Positions 46,021 to 53,417 of a stretch of 64,000 nt of DNA are shown here, piece by piece. A program made the translations under genes and the position numbers. This DNA is from Prado023 sp963798745 (GTDB lineage: Bacteria > Actinomycetota > Actinomycetes > S36-B12 > CAIYMF01). The notes below the pieces were generated by a model. The model was not told where the DNA came from, did not search any database, and saw only the letters and a list, made by a program, of their open reading frames with translations. Numbering within the stretch: the first letter of the stretch is position 1; each line of letters starts with the position of its first letter. The stretch lies in assembly GCA_963798745.1 (NCBI GenBank), contig CAWCUF010000009.1:99931-163930 (forward strand). The letters are read 5' to 3'.

Positions 46021-46785
46021 GTGCAGGCCAGCGTCGTCGCGATCGTGCCCGCCGCCGGGTCCGGCGAGCGGCTGGGCGCCGGCGTCCCCAAGGCGATGGT
46101 GCCCCTGGCAGGCGAGCCCCTGTTGAGTCACGCGGTGCGCGGACTGGTCGCCGATCCGCGGGTTCGATTGGTGGTGCTGGCGGCCCCCGAGGGGCTCGAG
46201 GACGAGATGGCAGCGGTGGCCCGGGCCGATGCCGGTGGCGTGCCGGTGCTCGCGGTCACCGGTGGGGCCACCCGGGCGCAGTCGGTGGCCAACGCGCTGG
46301 CCGTGGTCCCCGTGGAGTTCGAAGCGGTGCTGGTGCACGACGCCGCGCGCGCCCTGGTCCCGGCGGAGGTGGTTGCCGCGGTGATCGACGCCGTGCTGGC
46401 CGGCGCGGACGCGGTCGTGCCCGGGGCGCCGGTGGCCGACACGATCCGCCAGTTCGACGTCGAGGGTCGGTCCTGGACGCTGGATCGCGGCACCCTGCGG
46501 GCCGTGCAGACCCCGCAGGGATTCGCACGGTCGGTGTTGGACCGGGCGCACGCCACCGGTGACCCTGCGGCCACCGACGATGCCGGGATGGTCGAGGCGG
46601 CGGGCGGGAAGGTCATGATCGTGCCCGGACACCCGCGGGGCTTCAAGGTGACCACCGCGCTGGACCTGGTGCTGGCCGAGGCCCTGCTCGCCGGCGAGTG
46701 CCCGACCAGCGAGCGCTCCACCAGCGAGCGCCCGACCAGCGAGCTCTCGACCAGCGAGCTCTCGACCAGCGAGGCGGGGTCATGA
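46021..46785 (+). CDS. ispD: 2-C-methyl-D-erythritol 4-phosphate cytidylyltransferase
   Basis: A 254-residue enzyme that makes CDP-methylerythritol from CTP and MEP in non-mevalonate isoprenoid synthesis. The CTP-binding loop is VPAAGSGERLGAGVPKAMVPL, with VTGGATRAQSVANAL, the substrate/metal region VLVHDAARALVP and the closing GFKVTTALDLVLAEAL. After the domain comes a non-conserved tail of about 28 residues made of TSE(R/L)(S/P) units. The start GTG at 46021 is supported by the -10 hexamer; an open frame extends 11 codons earlier. The stop overlaps ispF (ATGA). Confidence 0.94.
   Translation: MQASVVAIVPAAGSGERLGAGVPKAMVPLAGEPLLSHAVRGLVADPRVRLVVLAAPEGLEDEMAAVARADAGGVPVLAVTGGATRAQSVANALAVVPVEFEAVLVHDAARALVPAEVVAAVIDAVLAGADAVVPGAPVADTIRQFDVEGRSWTLDRGTLRAVQTPQGFARSVLDRAHATGDPAATDDAGMVEAAGGKVMIVPGHPRGFKVTTALDLVLAEALLAGECPTSERSTSERPTSELSTSELSTSEAGS
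46701..46773. repeat. 15-bp tandem repeat at the 3' end of ispD
   Basis: Five units of the CTCGACCAGCGAGCT type (the last truncated), in frame, encoding TSERS/TSELS repeats just before the ispF start. Confidence 0.9.
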
Positions 46786-47273
46786 GCGCGGTCCCGCTCG
46801 TCGGGATCGGGGTGGACGTGCACCCGTTCGCCGATCCGGCGGCCGGACGCGAGCTCTGGGTGGCCTGCCTGGCGTGGCCGGGGGAGAACGGGCTGGCCGG
46901 GCACTCGGATGCCGATGTGGTGGCGCACGCGATCTGCGATGCGCTGCTCGCGGCGGCCGACCTGGGTGACCTCGGCTCCAACTTCGGCACCGCTGAACCG
47001 CAGTGGGCGGGCGCGTCGGGGGCGAGCCTGCTGGCCGAGACCCTGCGGCGGATCACCGCGGCCGGCTACGCGATCGGCAACGTGTCGGCGCAGGTCATCG
47101 GCAATCGCCCGCGGATCGGCCCGCGCCGAGCGGAGGCCCAGGCAGCGGTGTCCGACGCACTGGCCGGGGCCATCGTGCGGTTGTCGGCGACCACCACCGA
47201 CGGCCTGGGGGTGACCGGCCGCGGAGAGGGCATCGCCGCGATCGCCACCGCCCTGCTGATCCGCACCAACTGA
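46782..47273 (+). CDS. ispF: 2-C-methyl-D-erythritol 2,4-cyclodiphosphate synthase
   Basis: A 163-residue enzyme that cyclises CDP-ME-2-phosphate in the MEP pathway. Zinc ligands lie in GIGVDVHPF and HSDADVVAHAICDALLAAADLGDLGSNF; RPRIGPRRAEAQAAVSDAL and TTTDGLGVTGRGEGIAAIATALL complete the family signature. ispD and ispF are translationally coupled and catalyse nearby steps (ispE not in the window). The active-site set looks intact. Confidence 0.96.
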   Translation: MSAVPLVGIGVDVHPFADPAAGRELWVACLAWPGENGLAGHSDADVVAHAICDALLAAADLGDLGSNFGTAEPQWAGASGASLLAETLRRITAAGYAIGNVSAQVIGNRPRIGPRRAEAQAAVSDALAGAIVRLSATTTDGLGVTGRGEGIAAIATALLIRTN

Positions 47274-47293
47274 CCCGCCCGGCGTCCCGCTCG

Positions 47294-47374
47294 CAGTTCC
47301 TCCACCCCAGCGACATGCTCTCGGCCCTGGGGTGGATCAACCGGCTGACGAGCGACGCGGCTGAGGAGGAACTG
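47294..47374. repeat. Nested palindromic element, copy A
   Basis: An outer perfect inverted repeat (CAGTTCCTCC at 47294-47303, GGAGGAACTG at 47365-47374) encloses an inner one (CCACCCCAG at 47302-47310, CTGGGGTGG at 47327-47335). Confidence 0.8.
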
Positions 47375-47423
47375 GCCGGTCCGAGGCGGCGGGTGGAGCG
47401 GGTGTCTTTGCTCGCTCACTTCT

Positions 47424-47501
47424 GGTTCCTCCACGTGAGCGACCGATGACTGGTGCTGGTGTGGATCAACTGGCTGACGGGCGACACTGGTGCGGAGGAA
47501 G
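47424..47501. repeat. Nested palindromic element, diverged copy B
   Basis: GGTTCCTCCACG to GCGGAGGAAG, a diverged direct copy of the element at 47294-47374; the inner palindrome is lost but GTGGATCAACTGGCTGACGG is kept. Confidence 0.6.
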
Positions 47502-47633
47502 CCGCCGCGGGGCGCAGCTGGTCGCGGAACCGTGCGGATCGGGGCCTTGGGTGGGCGGGGGTCGGGGCAGAGGAGTGGGAGGGTAGGGGATCGAGCTGGA
47601 GTTCGGGCGCCCGGTCCGGGCGTGCTCGGCCGG

Positions 47634-47639
47634 TAGACT
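47634..47639 (+). promoter_or_regulatory. -10 hexamer of cysS-rlmB (leaderless)
   Basis: TAGACT, 6 bases before the GTG at 47646. Confidence 0.55.
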
Positions 47640-47645
47640 CCCCCG

Positions 47646-49049
47646 GTGACCTTGAGACTGCACGACACCGCCACGCGCAGCACGCGGGAGTTCGTGCCGC
47701 TGGAAGCCGGGCGCGCGTCGATCTATGTCTGCGGGGCCACTGTGCAGGCCGCGCCGCACATCGGGCACATCCGCTCGGGGGTCAGCTTCGACATCCTGTA
47801 CCGCTGGCTGGCCGAGTCCGGTCACGAGGTGACGTTCGTGCGCAACGTGACCGACATCGACGACAAGATCCTCGCCCGGGCGATCGAGGAGGACCGGCCC
47901 TGGTGGGCGGTGGCCGCCCACTACGAACGGGCCTTCGCCGAGGCCTACCGGATCCTGGGCTGCCGCACGCCCACGATCGAACCGCGGGCCACCGGCCATA
48001 TCCCGGCGATGATCACCCTCATGGCGCGCCTGATCGACGCGGGGCATGCCTACGCCGCCGATGGGGACGTGTACTTCGACGTGGCGTCCTTCCCGGCCTA
48101 CGGCGCGCTGTCGGGCCAGCGGATCGCCGAGATGCAGCCCGCCGCGGACGCGGACCCGAACGTGCGCAAGCGCGATCCGCGTGACTTCGCCCTGTGGAAG
48201 GGGACCCGCGACGACGGTCCCGGCTGGGACACCCCGTGGGGGGTGGGTCGTCCGGGCTGGCACCTGGAGTGCTCTGCGATGGCCCGGATGTACCTCGGGC
48301 CGGCCTTCGACATCCACGGCGGCGGGCTGGACCTGATCTTTCCGCACCACGAGAACGAGATCGCGCAGTCGCACGCGGTCGGCGACGGGTTCGCGCGGTA
48401 CTGGCTGCACAACGCGTGGGTGACCACCGCGGGGGAGAAGATGAGCAAGTCGCTGGGCAACTCGCTGCTGGTCACCGAGGTGGTCCGCCGGGTGCGCCCG
48501 GTCGAGTTGCGCTTCTACCTGGGGGCGGCGCACTACCGCTCGCACATCGAGTTCTCCGAGGAGGCGCTGGCCGACGCGGCGACCGGTTACCGGCGACTGG
48601 AGGGGTTCGTGCACCGGGCTGTCGAGCGGGTCGGCGCCGGGGACCCAGGCACGGCTCTGCCGGAGGGGTTCGTGGCCGCGATGGACGACGACCTCGGCGT
48701 GCCCGCAGCGCTGGCCGTCATCCACGAGACCGTGTCCGCGGGCAACCGGATGCTGGCCGATCCGGGCAGCGCGGACGCGGAGCTGAGCGGCCTGCTGGGC
48801 AGCGTCCGGCACATGCTCGACGTCCTGGGCGTCGATCCGCTGGCGCCGATGTGGGCCGGCGACGCAGGGGGCTCGGACGCGGCGCACGCAGCACTCGACG
48901 CGCTGGTCAGCGACCGGCTGGCCGCTCGTGCCGCTGCGCGCGCGGCGCGGGACTTCGCCACCGCCGACGCGGTGCGCGACACATTGCGCGCGGCCGGGAT
49001 CCTCATCGAGGACACCCCGGCCGGTCCGCGCTGGTCACTGGAGGCGTGA
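47646..49049 (+). CDS. cysS: Cysteinyl-tRNA synthetase
   Basis: A 467-residue class I synthetase charging tRNA-Cys. Zinc-binding cysteine in IYVCGATVQ (Cys29), the HIGH motif in PHIGHIRSGVSFDIL, further ligands in GWHLECSAMA and FPHHENEIAQS, and KMSKSLGN near residue 265 are all present. The C-terminal DALR-type helical domain (DFATADAVRDTLRAAGILIED) separates it from MshC, the mycothiol ligase paralogue. The stop overlaps the rlmB start by one base. Confidence 0.96.
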   Translation: MTLRLHDTATRSTREFVPLEAGRASIYVCGATVQAAPHIGHIRSGVSFDILYRWLAESGHEVTFVRNVTDIDDKILARAIEEDRPWWAVAAHYERAFAEAYRILGCRTPTIEPRATGHIPAMITLMARLIDAGHAYAADGDVYFDVASFPAYGALSGQRIAEMQPAADADPNVRKRDPRDFALWKGTRDDGPGWDTPWGVGRPGWHLECSAMARMYLGPAFDIHGGGLDLIFPHHENEIAQSHAVGDGFARYWLHNAWVTTAGEKMSKSLGNSLLVTEVVRRVRPVELRFYLGAAHYRSHIEFSEEALADAATGYRRLEGFVHRAVERVGAGDPGTALPEGFVAAMDDDLGVPAALAVIHETVSAGNRMLADPGSADAELSGLLGSVRHMLDVLGVDPLAPMWAGDAGGSDAAHAALDALVSDRLAARAAARAARDFATADAVRDTLRAAGILIEDTPAGPRWSLEA

Positions 49050-50047
49050 TGGCAGGCAACTCACAGCGGCGCGGCGCGATGCGAAGGCCGGGCACGAAGA
49101 AGGGCCAGGTCGTGGGTTCCGGCGGGCAGAAGAGCCAGAAGCTGGAGGGCAAGGGTCCCACGCCGCGAGCCGAGGACCGGCCCGGGCACACTGCCTACCG
49201 GCGCGCCCGCTCCGCGGAGAAGCACGCCGGCAAGGGGTCGGGCAAGGGTTCGGGAGGACGGTCCGGCTCGCGTCCGGGGCCCGGCCGGGCGGCGAAGAAG
49301 CCCGCGACCGAGGCCGTGGCGGGGCGCAACTCCGTGCTCGAGGCGCTGCAGGCCGGGATCCCCGCCTCCGCGCTGCACGTGCAGCAGTACCTCGACTCCG
49401 ACGACCGGGTCCGTGAGGCGATGAAGCTCGCGGTCGGACGAGGGATCGCGCTGCTGGAGACCACCAGGACCGACCTGGACCGACTCAGCGGCCGGGCGGT
49501 GCACCAGGGCATCGTCCTGCAGGTCCCGCCGTATGTGTACGCCGACGCCGGTGGCCTGATGGCCGGGGCGTTCGATGCGGGCAAGCAGCCGCTGCTGGTG
49601 GCCCTCGACGGGGTCACCGACCCGCGCAACCTCGGCGCCGTCGTGCGCTCGGCGGCGGCGTTCGGCGCCCATGGCGTCGTGATCCCGGAGCGGCGGGCCG
49701 CGTCGATGACCGCCTCGGCGTGGAAGACCTCGGCGGGAGCCGCATCGCGGCTGCCGGTTGCCCAGGTGACCAACCTGGTGCGCTGGCTGGTCGCCGCGCA
49801 GAAGGAGGGCGCCACCGTGATCGGCCTGGCGATGGGCGGCGGGCTGGAGCTGCCCGACCTCGATCGCGACCTGGTCACCGGGCCCCTGGTCATCGTCGTG
49901 GGCAGCGAGGGCAAGGGCCTCGGGCACCTGGTGTCCCAGACGTGTGACCACCTCGTCGCGATCCCGATGGATGCCGACACCGAGTCGCTGAACGCCGGGG
50001 TCGCGGCGGGCGTCGCGCTGTACTCGGTGGCCACCGCGCGCCGCTGA
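49049..50047 (+). CDS. rlmB: 23S rRNA (guanosine-2'-O-)-methyltransferase RlmB
   Basis: A 332-residue SpoU-family methyltransferase. The first 95 or so residues are a basic glycine/serine-rich extension (KGSGKGSGGRSGSRPGPGR) seen in actinobacterial members. Next come the L30e-like RNA-binding domain from VAGRNSVLEALQAG, and the trefoil-knot SPOUT domain with VALDGVTDPRNLGAVVRSAAA, VIVVGSEGKGL and IPMDADTESLNAGVAAGVALY. It should 2'-O-methylate G2251 in the ribosomal P-loop. Coupled to cysS (TGATG), as in mycobacteria. Confidence 0.95.
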   Translation: MAGNSQRRGAMRRPGTKKGQVVGSGGQKSQKLEGKGPTPRAEDRPGHTAYRRARSAEKHAGKGSGKGSGGRSGSRPGPGRAAKKPATEAVAGRNSVLEALQAGIPASALHVQQYLDSDDRVREAMKLAVGRGIALLETTRTDLDRLSGRAVHQGIVLQVPPYVYADAGGLMAGAFDAGKQPLLVALDGVTDPRNLGAVVRSAAAFGAHGVVIPERRAASMTASAWKTSAGAASRLPVAQVTNLVRWLVAAQKEGATVIGLAMGGGLELPDLDRDLVTGPLVIVVGSEGKGLGHLVSQTCDHLVAIPMDADTESLNAGVAAGVALYSVATARR

Positions 50048-50334
50048 TCCAGCGCCGCCCCGCGCCCGACAGCTCTCACGTGCCCGCGCGTCGCGGAGCT
50101 AACCCTGAGCCCCCTCGTTCCGAGCCCTCGACCGCCCCGCGCACCGCAGGATCGATCCAAGTTCGAGGGCATTCCACCCCAGCGAAATTGGATGAGTCGC
50201 CGTTCGGCCGCTGAGACGTGGATCGACTCGCCGGGGCAGGCTGGTGGTTGAGTGGGCGCCCGGCGGGGCGATGCCCGCGAGCGGGGCTCCGGCCGGGCGC
50301 AGGGCGTCGCCTGCGACCGGGCGCCGGCGGGCAG
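50048..50334. other. Intergenic stretch without a gene before the esterase
   Basis: About 290 bases with no supported reading frame. It contains TTCCACCCCAGCGA near 50173, which resembles part of the element at 47294, and short inverted GAGTCG/CGACTC motifs at about 50194 and 50224. Confidence 0.5.
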
Positions 50335-50340
50335 TAGCGT
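50335..50340 (+). promoter_or_regulatory. -10 hexamer of the esterase gene (leaderless)
   Basis: TAGCGT, 6 bases before the GTG at 50347. Confidence 0.45.
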
Positions 50341-50346
50341 GCGAGT

Positions 50347-51573
50347 GTGCAGATGGGACGGGATGCGTCGGCGGATCGCCCGTGGCGCTCGACCGTCTCG
50401 GGCCGGGTCGATGTCACCCACCTGCTGCGTGCCGGCCGGCGCCGCGCCGTGCGCATCTACCTGCCGCCCGGCTACGAGACTTCTAAGCACGACTATCCGG
50501 TGCTGTACATGTTCGACGGCCAGAACCTGTTCGACCGGGGCACCTCGGCCTTCGGGATGCAGTGGCGCGTCGACGAGACGATCGAGGCGCTGGTCGCCGA
50601 GGGCGCCTTCGGCGGCGCGGTGGTGGTCGGCATCGACTCGCCGAGCGATGCTGAGCGCCGGTATGCCGAGTACACCGCGTGGGATTGGATGCTCGGCGGC
50701 GTGCCGGTCGCCGCCGATGGGGCCGCCACCGCGCGATTCCTGGTCGACGAGGTCATCGGTCATGTACAGCGCAGCTATCGGGTGGCCCGGGATCGGGACG
50801 GGGTCGGCCTGGCCGGCTCGTCGCTGGGTGGCTATATGACGCTGCACGTGGGCGTCGCGCACCCGGAGCTGTTCGGTCGGCTGCTGGCGTTCTCGCCGGT
50901 CGTCCTCGACGAACCGATGGTCGGGCACCGGTTGCACGATCAGATCGTGCACGCGGGATTCGCCCCTGACACGTGGGTGTACCTGGACATGGGCGACGCC
51001 GAGCACCTGGACTACGTGGACGATCCTGGTCGACTCGTGGCCAACCTGGCCGCGACCCGCAGCGCGGTGGCCAACAGCGTGGCGCCCCCGCGCCGGCTGG
51101 TCAGCCGGGTGGTCCCAGGTGCCGCCCACGACGAGCTCGCGACCTCACCCAATCCGGATGGACCCGCGGACGAGACCTGCTCCTGCGACGAGTTGAGTCG
51201 CCATCCGGCGCGGCCGGCCGGAACTCGATGGCGGGCACGGGCGGGCACCACCGTTCGGGGACCTGGCCCGCGTCCCGGGTGGCATCGCGCCGGGATGCGG
51301 AGGATCGTCGTGCACTGCGGCGCATCAAGGCCGAACAAGCGCAGGCTCGAGCCCTGTCGAGCCGACCTCGCGATCGGAGCCCCATGGGAATATCAGATCC
51401 AGGCCCTCGGATCTCGGACAGCGGCAGCACCCTGCCCGACGTGCTGTTGTTCGACGTCTACGAGACCCTGTCCGACCTGTCGCCGCTGGGCGGCCGATTC
51501 GCCGACGTCGGTGCCCCGGGCCACCTGGCCCCGATGTGGCTCACCGGGGTGCTGCTGGACGGATTGGCGCTGA
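50347..51573 (+). CDS. Putative esterase (alpha/beta hydrolase), C-terminus apparently altered
   Basis: A 408-residue frame whose first 265 residues form an esterase-D-like alpha/beta hydrolase: YLPPGYETSKHDYPVLYMFDGQNLFD, the nucleophile GLAGSSLGGYMTLHVGV and the histidine region VVPGAAHDE near residue 258. Family members end within about 20 residues of that histidine with a helix. Here the frame runs on for about 145 residues of arginine/proline-rich sequence with no family character and overlaps the next gene by 190 bases. Loss of the normal end by a frameshift or rearrangement near 51140 is likely. The GTG start follows a TAGCGT hexamer by 6 bases. Confidence 0.65.
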   Translation: MQMGRDASADRPWRSTVSGRVDVTHLLRAGRRRAVRIYLPPGYETSKHDYPVLYMFDGQNLFDRGTSAFGMQWRVDETIEALVAEGAFGGAVVVGIDSPSDAERRYAEYTAWDWMLGGVPVAADGAATARFLVDEVIGHVQRSYRVARDRDGVGLAGSSLGGYMTLHVGVAHPELFGRLLAFSPVVLDEPMVGHRLHDQIVHAGFAPDTWVYLDMGDAEHLDYVDDPGRLVANLAATRSAVANSVAPPRRLVSRVVPGAAHDELATSPNPDGPADETCSCDELSRHPARPAGTRWRARAGTTVRGPGPRPGWHRAGMRRIVVHCGASRPNKRRLEPCRADLAIGAPWEYQIQALGSRTAAAPCPTCCCSTSTRPCPTCRRWAADSPTSVPRATWPRCGSPGCCWTDWR

Positions 51574-52097
51574 CAGCCGCCCGCGCGCGGGCGGACTTCA
51601 CCCAGATCGCCGTCGGCACACTGCGCTCCAGCCTCACCGGGTCGTCGCTGAACCGCACGGTCGACGAGGCCATCGAGCACATCATGGCTGGGTTCAACGA
51701 ACTGGCCGTGCACAGCGACGTCCCCGAGGGGTTGTCCGCCCTCGAGGCGCTCGGACCGCGCCTGGTCACCCTGAGCAACGCCGAAGTCGCGGTCGCGGAA
51801 GGGCTGTTCGCACGCACGGGGCTCGCCGGGCACCTCGAGCGTCACCTGTCGACCGAGGACGCCGGGATCTGGAAGCCCGCGCCTGCGGCCTACGCCTACG
51901 CAGCCGGGCGGTGCAGATCGCGACCCGCCGCGATGATGGTCGTCTCGGTCCACCCGTGGGACATCAACGGAGCACACCTCGCGGGCATGCGCACAGCCTG
52001 GATCGATCGAACCGGGTCGCCCTACCCCGAGTACTTCAACGCCCCCACCCTGCAAGCCACGTCACTGACGCACCTCGCGCACCTGCTCAACAGTTGA
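51384..52097 (+). CDS. HAD family hydrolase, haloacid dehalogenase type II-like
   Basis: A 237-residue HAD hydrolase. The nucleophile motif is LLFDVYETLSDLSP (first Asp), motif II is LVTLSNAEVA, the lysine motif is WKPAPAAYAYAA and the last is VHPWDINGAHLAGMRTAWIDR. The arrangement matches L-2-haloacid dehalogenases (HWDING-type loop), but the natural substrate may be a phosphate ester or haloacid; sequence does not decide. The ATG at 51384 has GGAG 4 bases before it; an in-frame ATG at 51228 would add a charged, unconserved extension. Its 5' end lies inside the esterase frame. Confidence 0.8.
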   Translation: MGISDPGPRISDSGSTLPDVLLFDVYETLSDLSPLGGRFADVGAPGHLAPMWLTGVLLDGLALTAARARADFTQIAVGTLRSSLTGSSLNRTVDEAIEHIMAGFNELAVHSDVPEGLSALEALGPRLVTLSNAEVAVAEGLFARTGLAGHLERHLSTEDAGIWKPAPAAYAYAAGRCRSRPAAMMVVSVHPWDINGAHLAGMRTAWIDRTGSPYPEYFNAPTLQATSLTHLAHLLNS

Positions 52098-52118
52098 CTC
52101 CACGCCCCCCGGCGCGGC

Positions 52119-53396
52119 TCAGTCGCCGGCGCCTGGATCCGCTGGCAGCACAGCGCCGTCCACGTCGGTGACCAGGTGCGCCGCGTCGACGGCCGGTCCG
52201 AGCACGGCCGCCTCGTCGGCTGCATGGCGCAGATGGGCCTGCACGTAGTCATCGGTGGCCCACTGCAGGCCGACGTCGTGCCCCGCCCGCTCGGAGGAGA
52301 ACCACCGGTGCTGGAGGACCTCGTGGACCAGCTCCGAGGGCTCCAGCCGGCCGCGCAGCTCCCGCGGTACGCGTAGCAGGATCGCCTCGAACACGTCGTT
52401 GACCCACTGATGCGCCACGATCTCCTCGTCCTCGTCGGCGCGGTCGACCAGCCGGTAGGAGTCCAGGTCGTTGAGCAGGCGCCGCGCCTGGTTCTCGCCC
52501 ATGTCCAGGCCCGTGAGTTGGAGCATCCGTCGACGGTGGTGCCCCGCCTCCACGACCTTGGGCTGCACGAGGATGGTGGCCCCACCGTCGGTGGCCTGCG
52601 CGGTCAGCTGCGCGACGTCGAAGCCCAACCCGTTGAGGGTGCGCATCATCGTGTGGATGTGCCGGCGGTCGGTGCCCGAGACCGTCACCGGCTCGGTGAG
52701 GGTCATCCACAGGTGCTCGTAGCGGCGACGGAACTCCGGGCCGATCGCGGCGGGGTCGAACCTCGTCGGCACGAATCCGCCGGCCTGCAGATCCATCAGC
52801 TCACCCATGATGTTCAGCTCAGCGGTATCGATGTCATACCTGCGTTGCCCGCGCGACAGCGACTCGCGCAGCTCCCCGGTCTCGGCATCGACCAGGTAGG
52901 CCGAGAACGCCCCCGCATCGCGGCGGAACAGGGTGTTGGACAACGAGCAGTCGTTCCATGCGAATCCCAACAGGTGCAGGCGCACGATGAGCAGCACGAG
53001 GGCGTCGAGCAGGCGCTCGCCGGTCTCCCGGGTCAACGTGGTCTGGACCAGGGCACGGTAGGGCAGCGAGTAGGACAGGTGCTTGGTGATCAGCGCCGCA
53101 GGCAGGGGCTCGCCGTGCTCGTCGGTACGCCCGGCGATGACCCCGACGGGTTCGACGCACGGGGCGCCGAGCCGGCCGAGGTCGACGAGCAACTCGTACT
53201 CGCGGGTAGCGAAGGACTCCTCGATCTCCTTGACCGCGTAGACCACCGCGTTGACCCGCACGAAGCGCACGGTGTGCCGGGAGATACCGCGTGGCAGCGC
53301 GACGACGTCCGCCGCCGGCCAGTCCTCCAGCGCCCTGCCCCAGGGCAGGAACAGGAGGTCTGGCTCAGTGGCGGAGGCCGTCGCGCGCAGTGACAT
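52119..53396 (-). CDS. DUF4032 protein with a kinase-like N-terminal domain
   Basis: A 425-residue cytoplasmic protein. Residues 30-200 resemble lipopolysaccharide-kinase-type protein kinases: VYAVKEIEES (ATP lysine), VRLHLLGFAWNDCSLSNTLF (catalytic Asp and Asn) and AYLVDAETGE (metal-binding Asp). The DUF4032 domain follows (FRRRYEHLWMTLTEPVTVSG, HIHTMMRTLNGLGFDVAQL). The target is unknown. It lies 21 bases after an ABC ATPase gene on the same strand, and convergent with the HAD gene. Confidence 0.78.
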   Translation of the reverse strand: MSLRATASATEPDLLFLPWGRALEDWPAADVVALPRGISRHTVRFVRVNAVVYAVKEIEESFATREYELLVDLGRLGAPCVEPVGVIAGRTDEHGEPLPAALITKHLSYSLPYRALVQTTLTRETGERLLDALVLLIVRLHLLGFAWNDCSLSNTLFRRDAGAFSAYLVDAETGELRESLSRGQRRYDIDTAELNIMGELMDLQAGGFVPTRFDPAAIGPEFRRRYEHLWMTLTEPVTVSGTDRRHIHTMMRTLNGLGFDVAQLTAQATDGGATILVQPKVVEAGHHRRRMLQLTGLDMGENQARRLLNDLDSYRLVDRADEDEEIVAHQWVNDVFEAILLRVPRELRGRLEPSELVHEVLQHRWFSSERAGHDVGLQWATDDYVQAHLRHAADEAAVLGPAVDAAHLVTDVDGAVLPADPGAGD

Positions 53397-53417
53397 GGCT
53401 CGCGGGGCCGGCCCCGG

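Larger units (their letters stand above)
47274..47633. other. Intergenic stretch between ispF and cysS holding a repeated palindromic element
   Basis: No gene is supported here. Two related elements of about 80 bases occur at 47294-47374 and 47424-47501. They share GTTCCTCCAC, GTGGATCAAC, GGCTGACG and GGAGGAA in the same order. The remainder up to the cysS promoter is G-rich without clear structure. Confidence 0.7.

Noticed and set aside
47453..48184. A plus-strand frame overlapping the start of cysS
   Set aside because: It runs through cysS in another frame; its only odd feature, a peptide similar to one encoded 150 bases earlier, is explained by the repeated DNA element.
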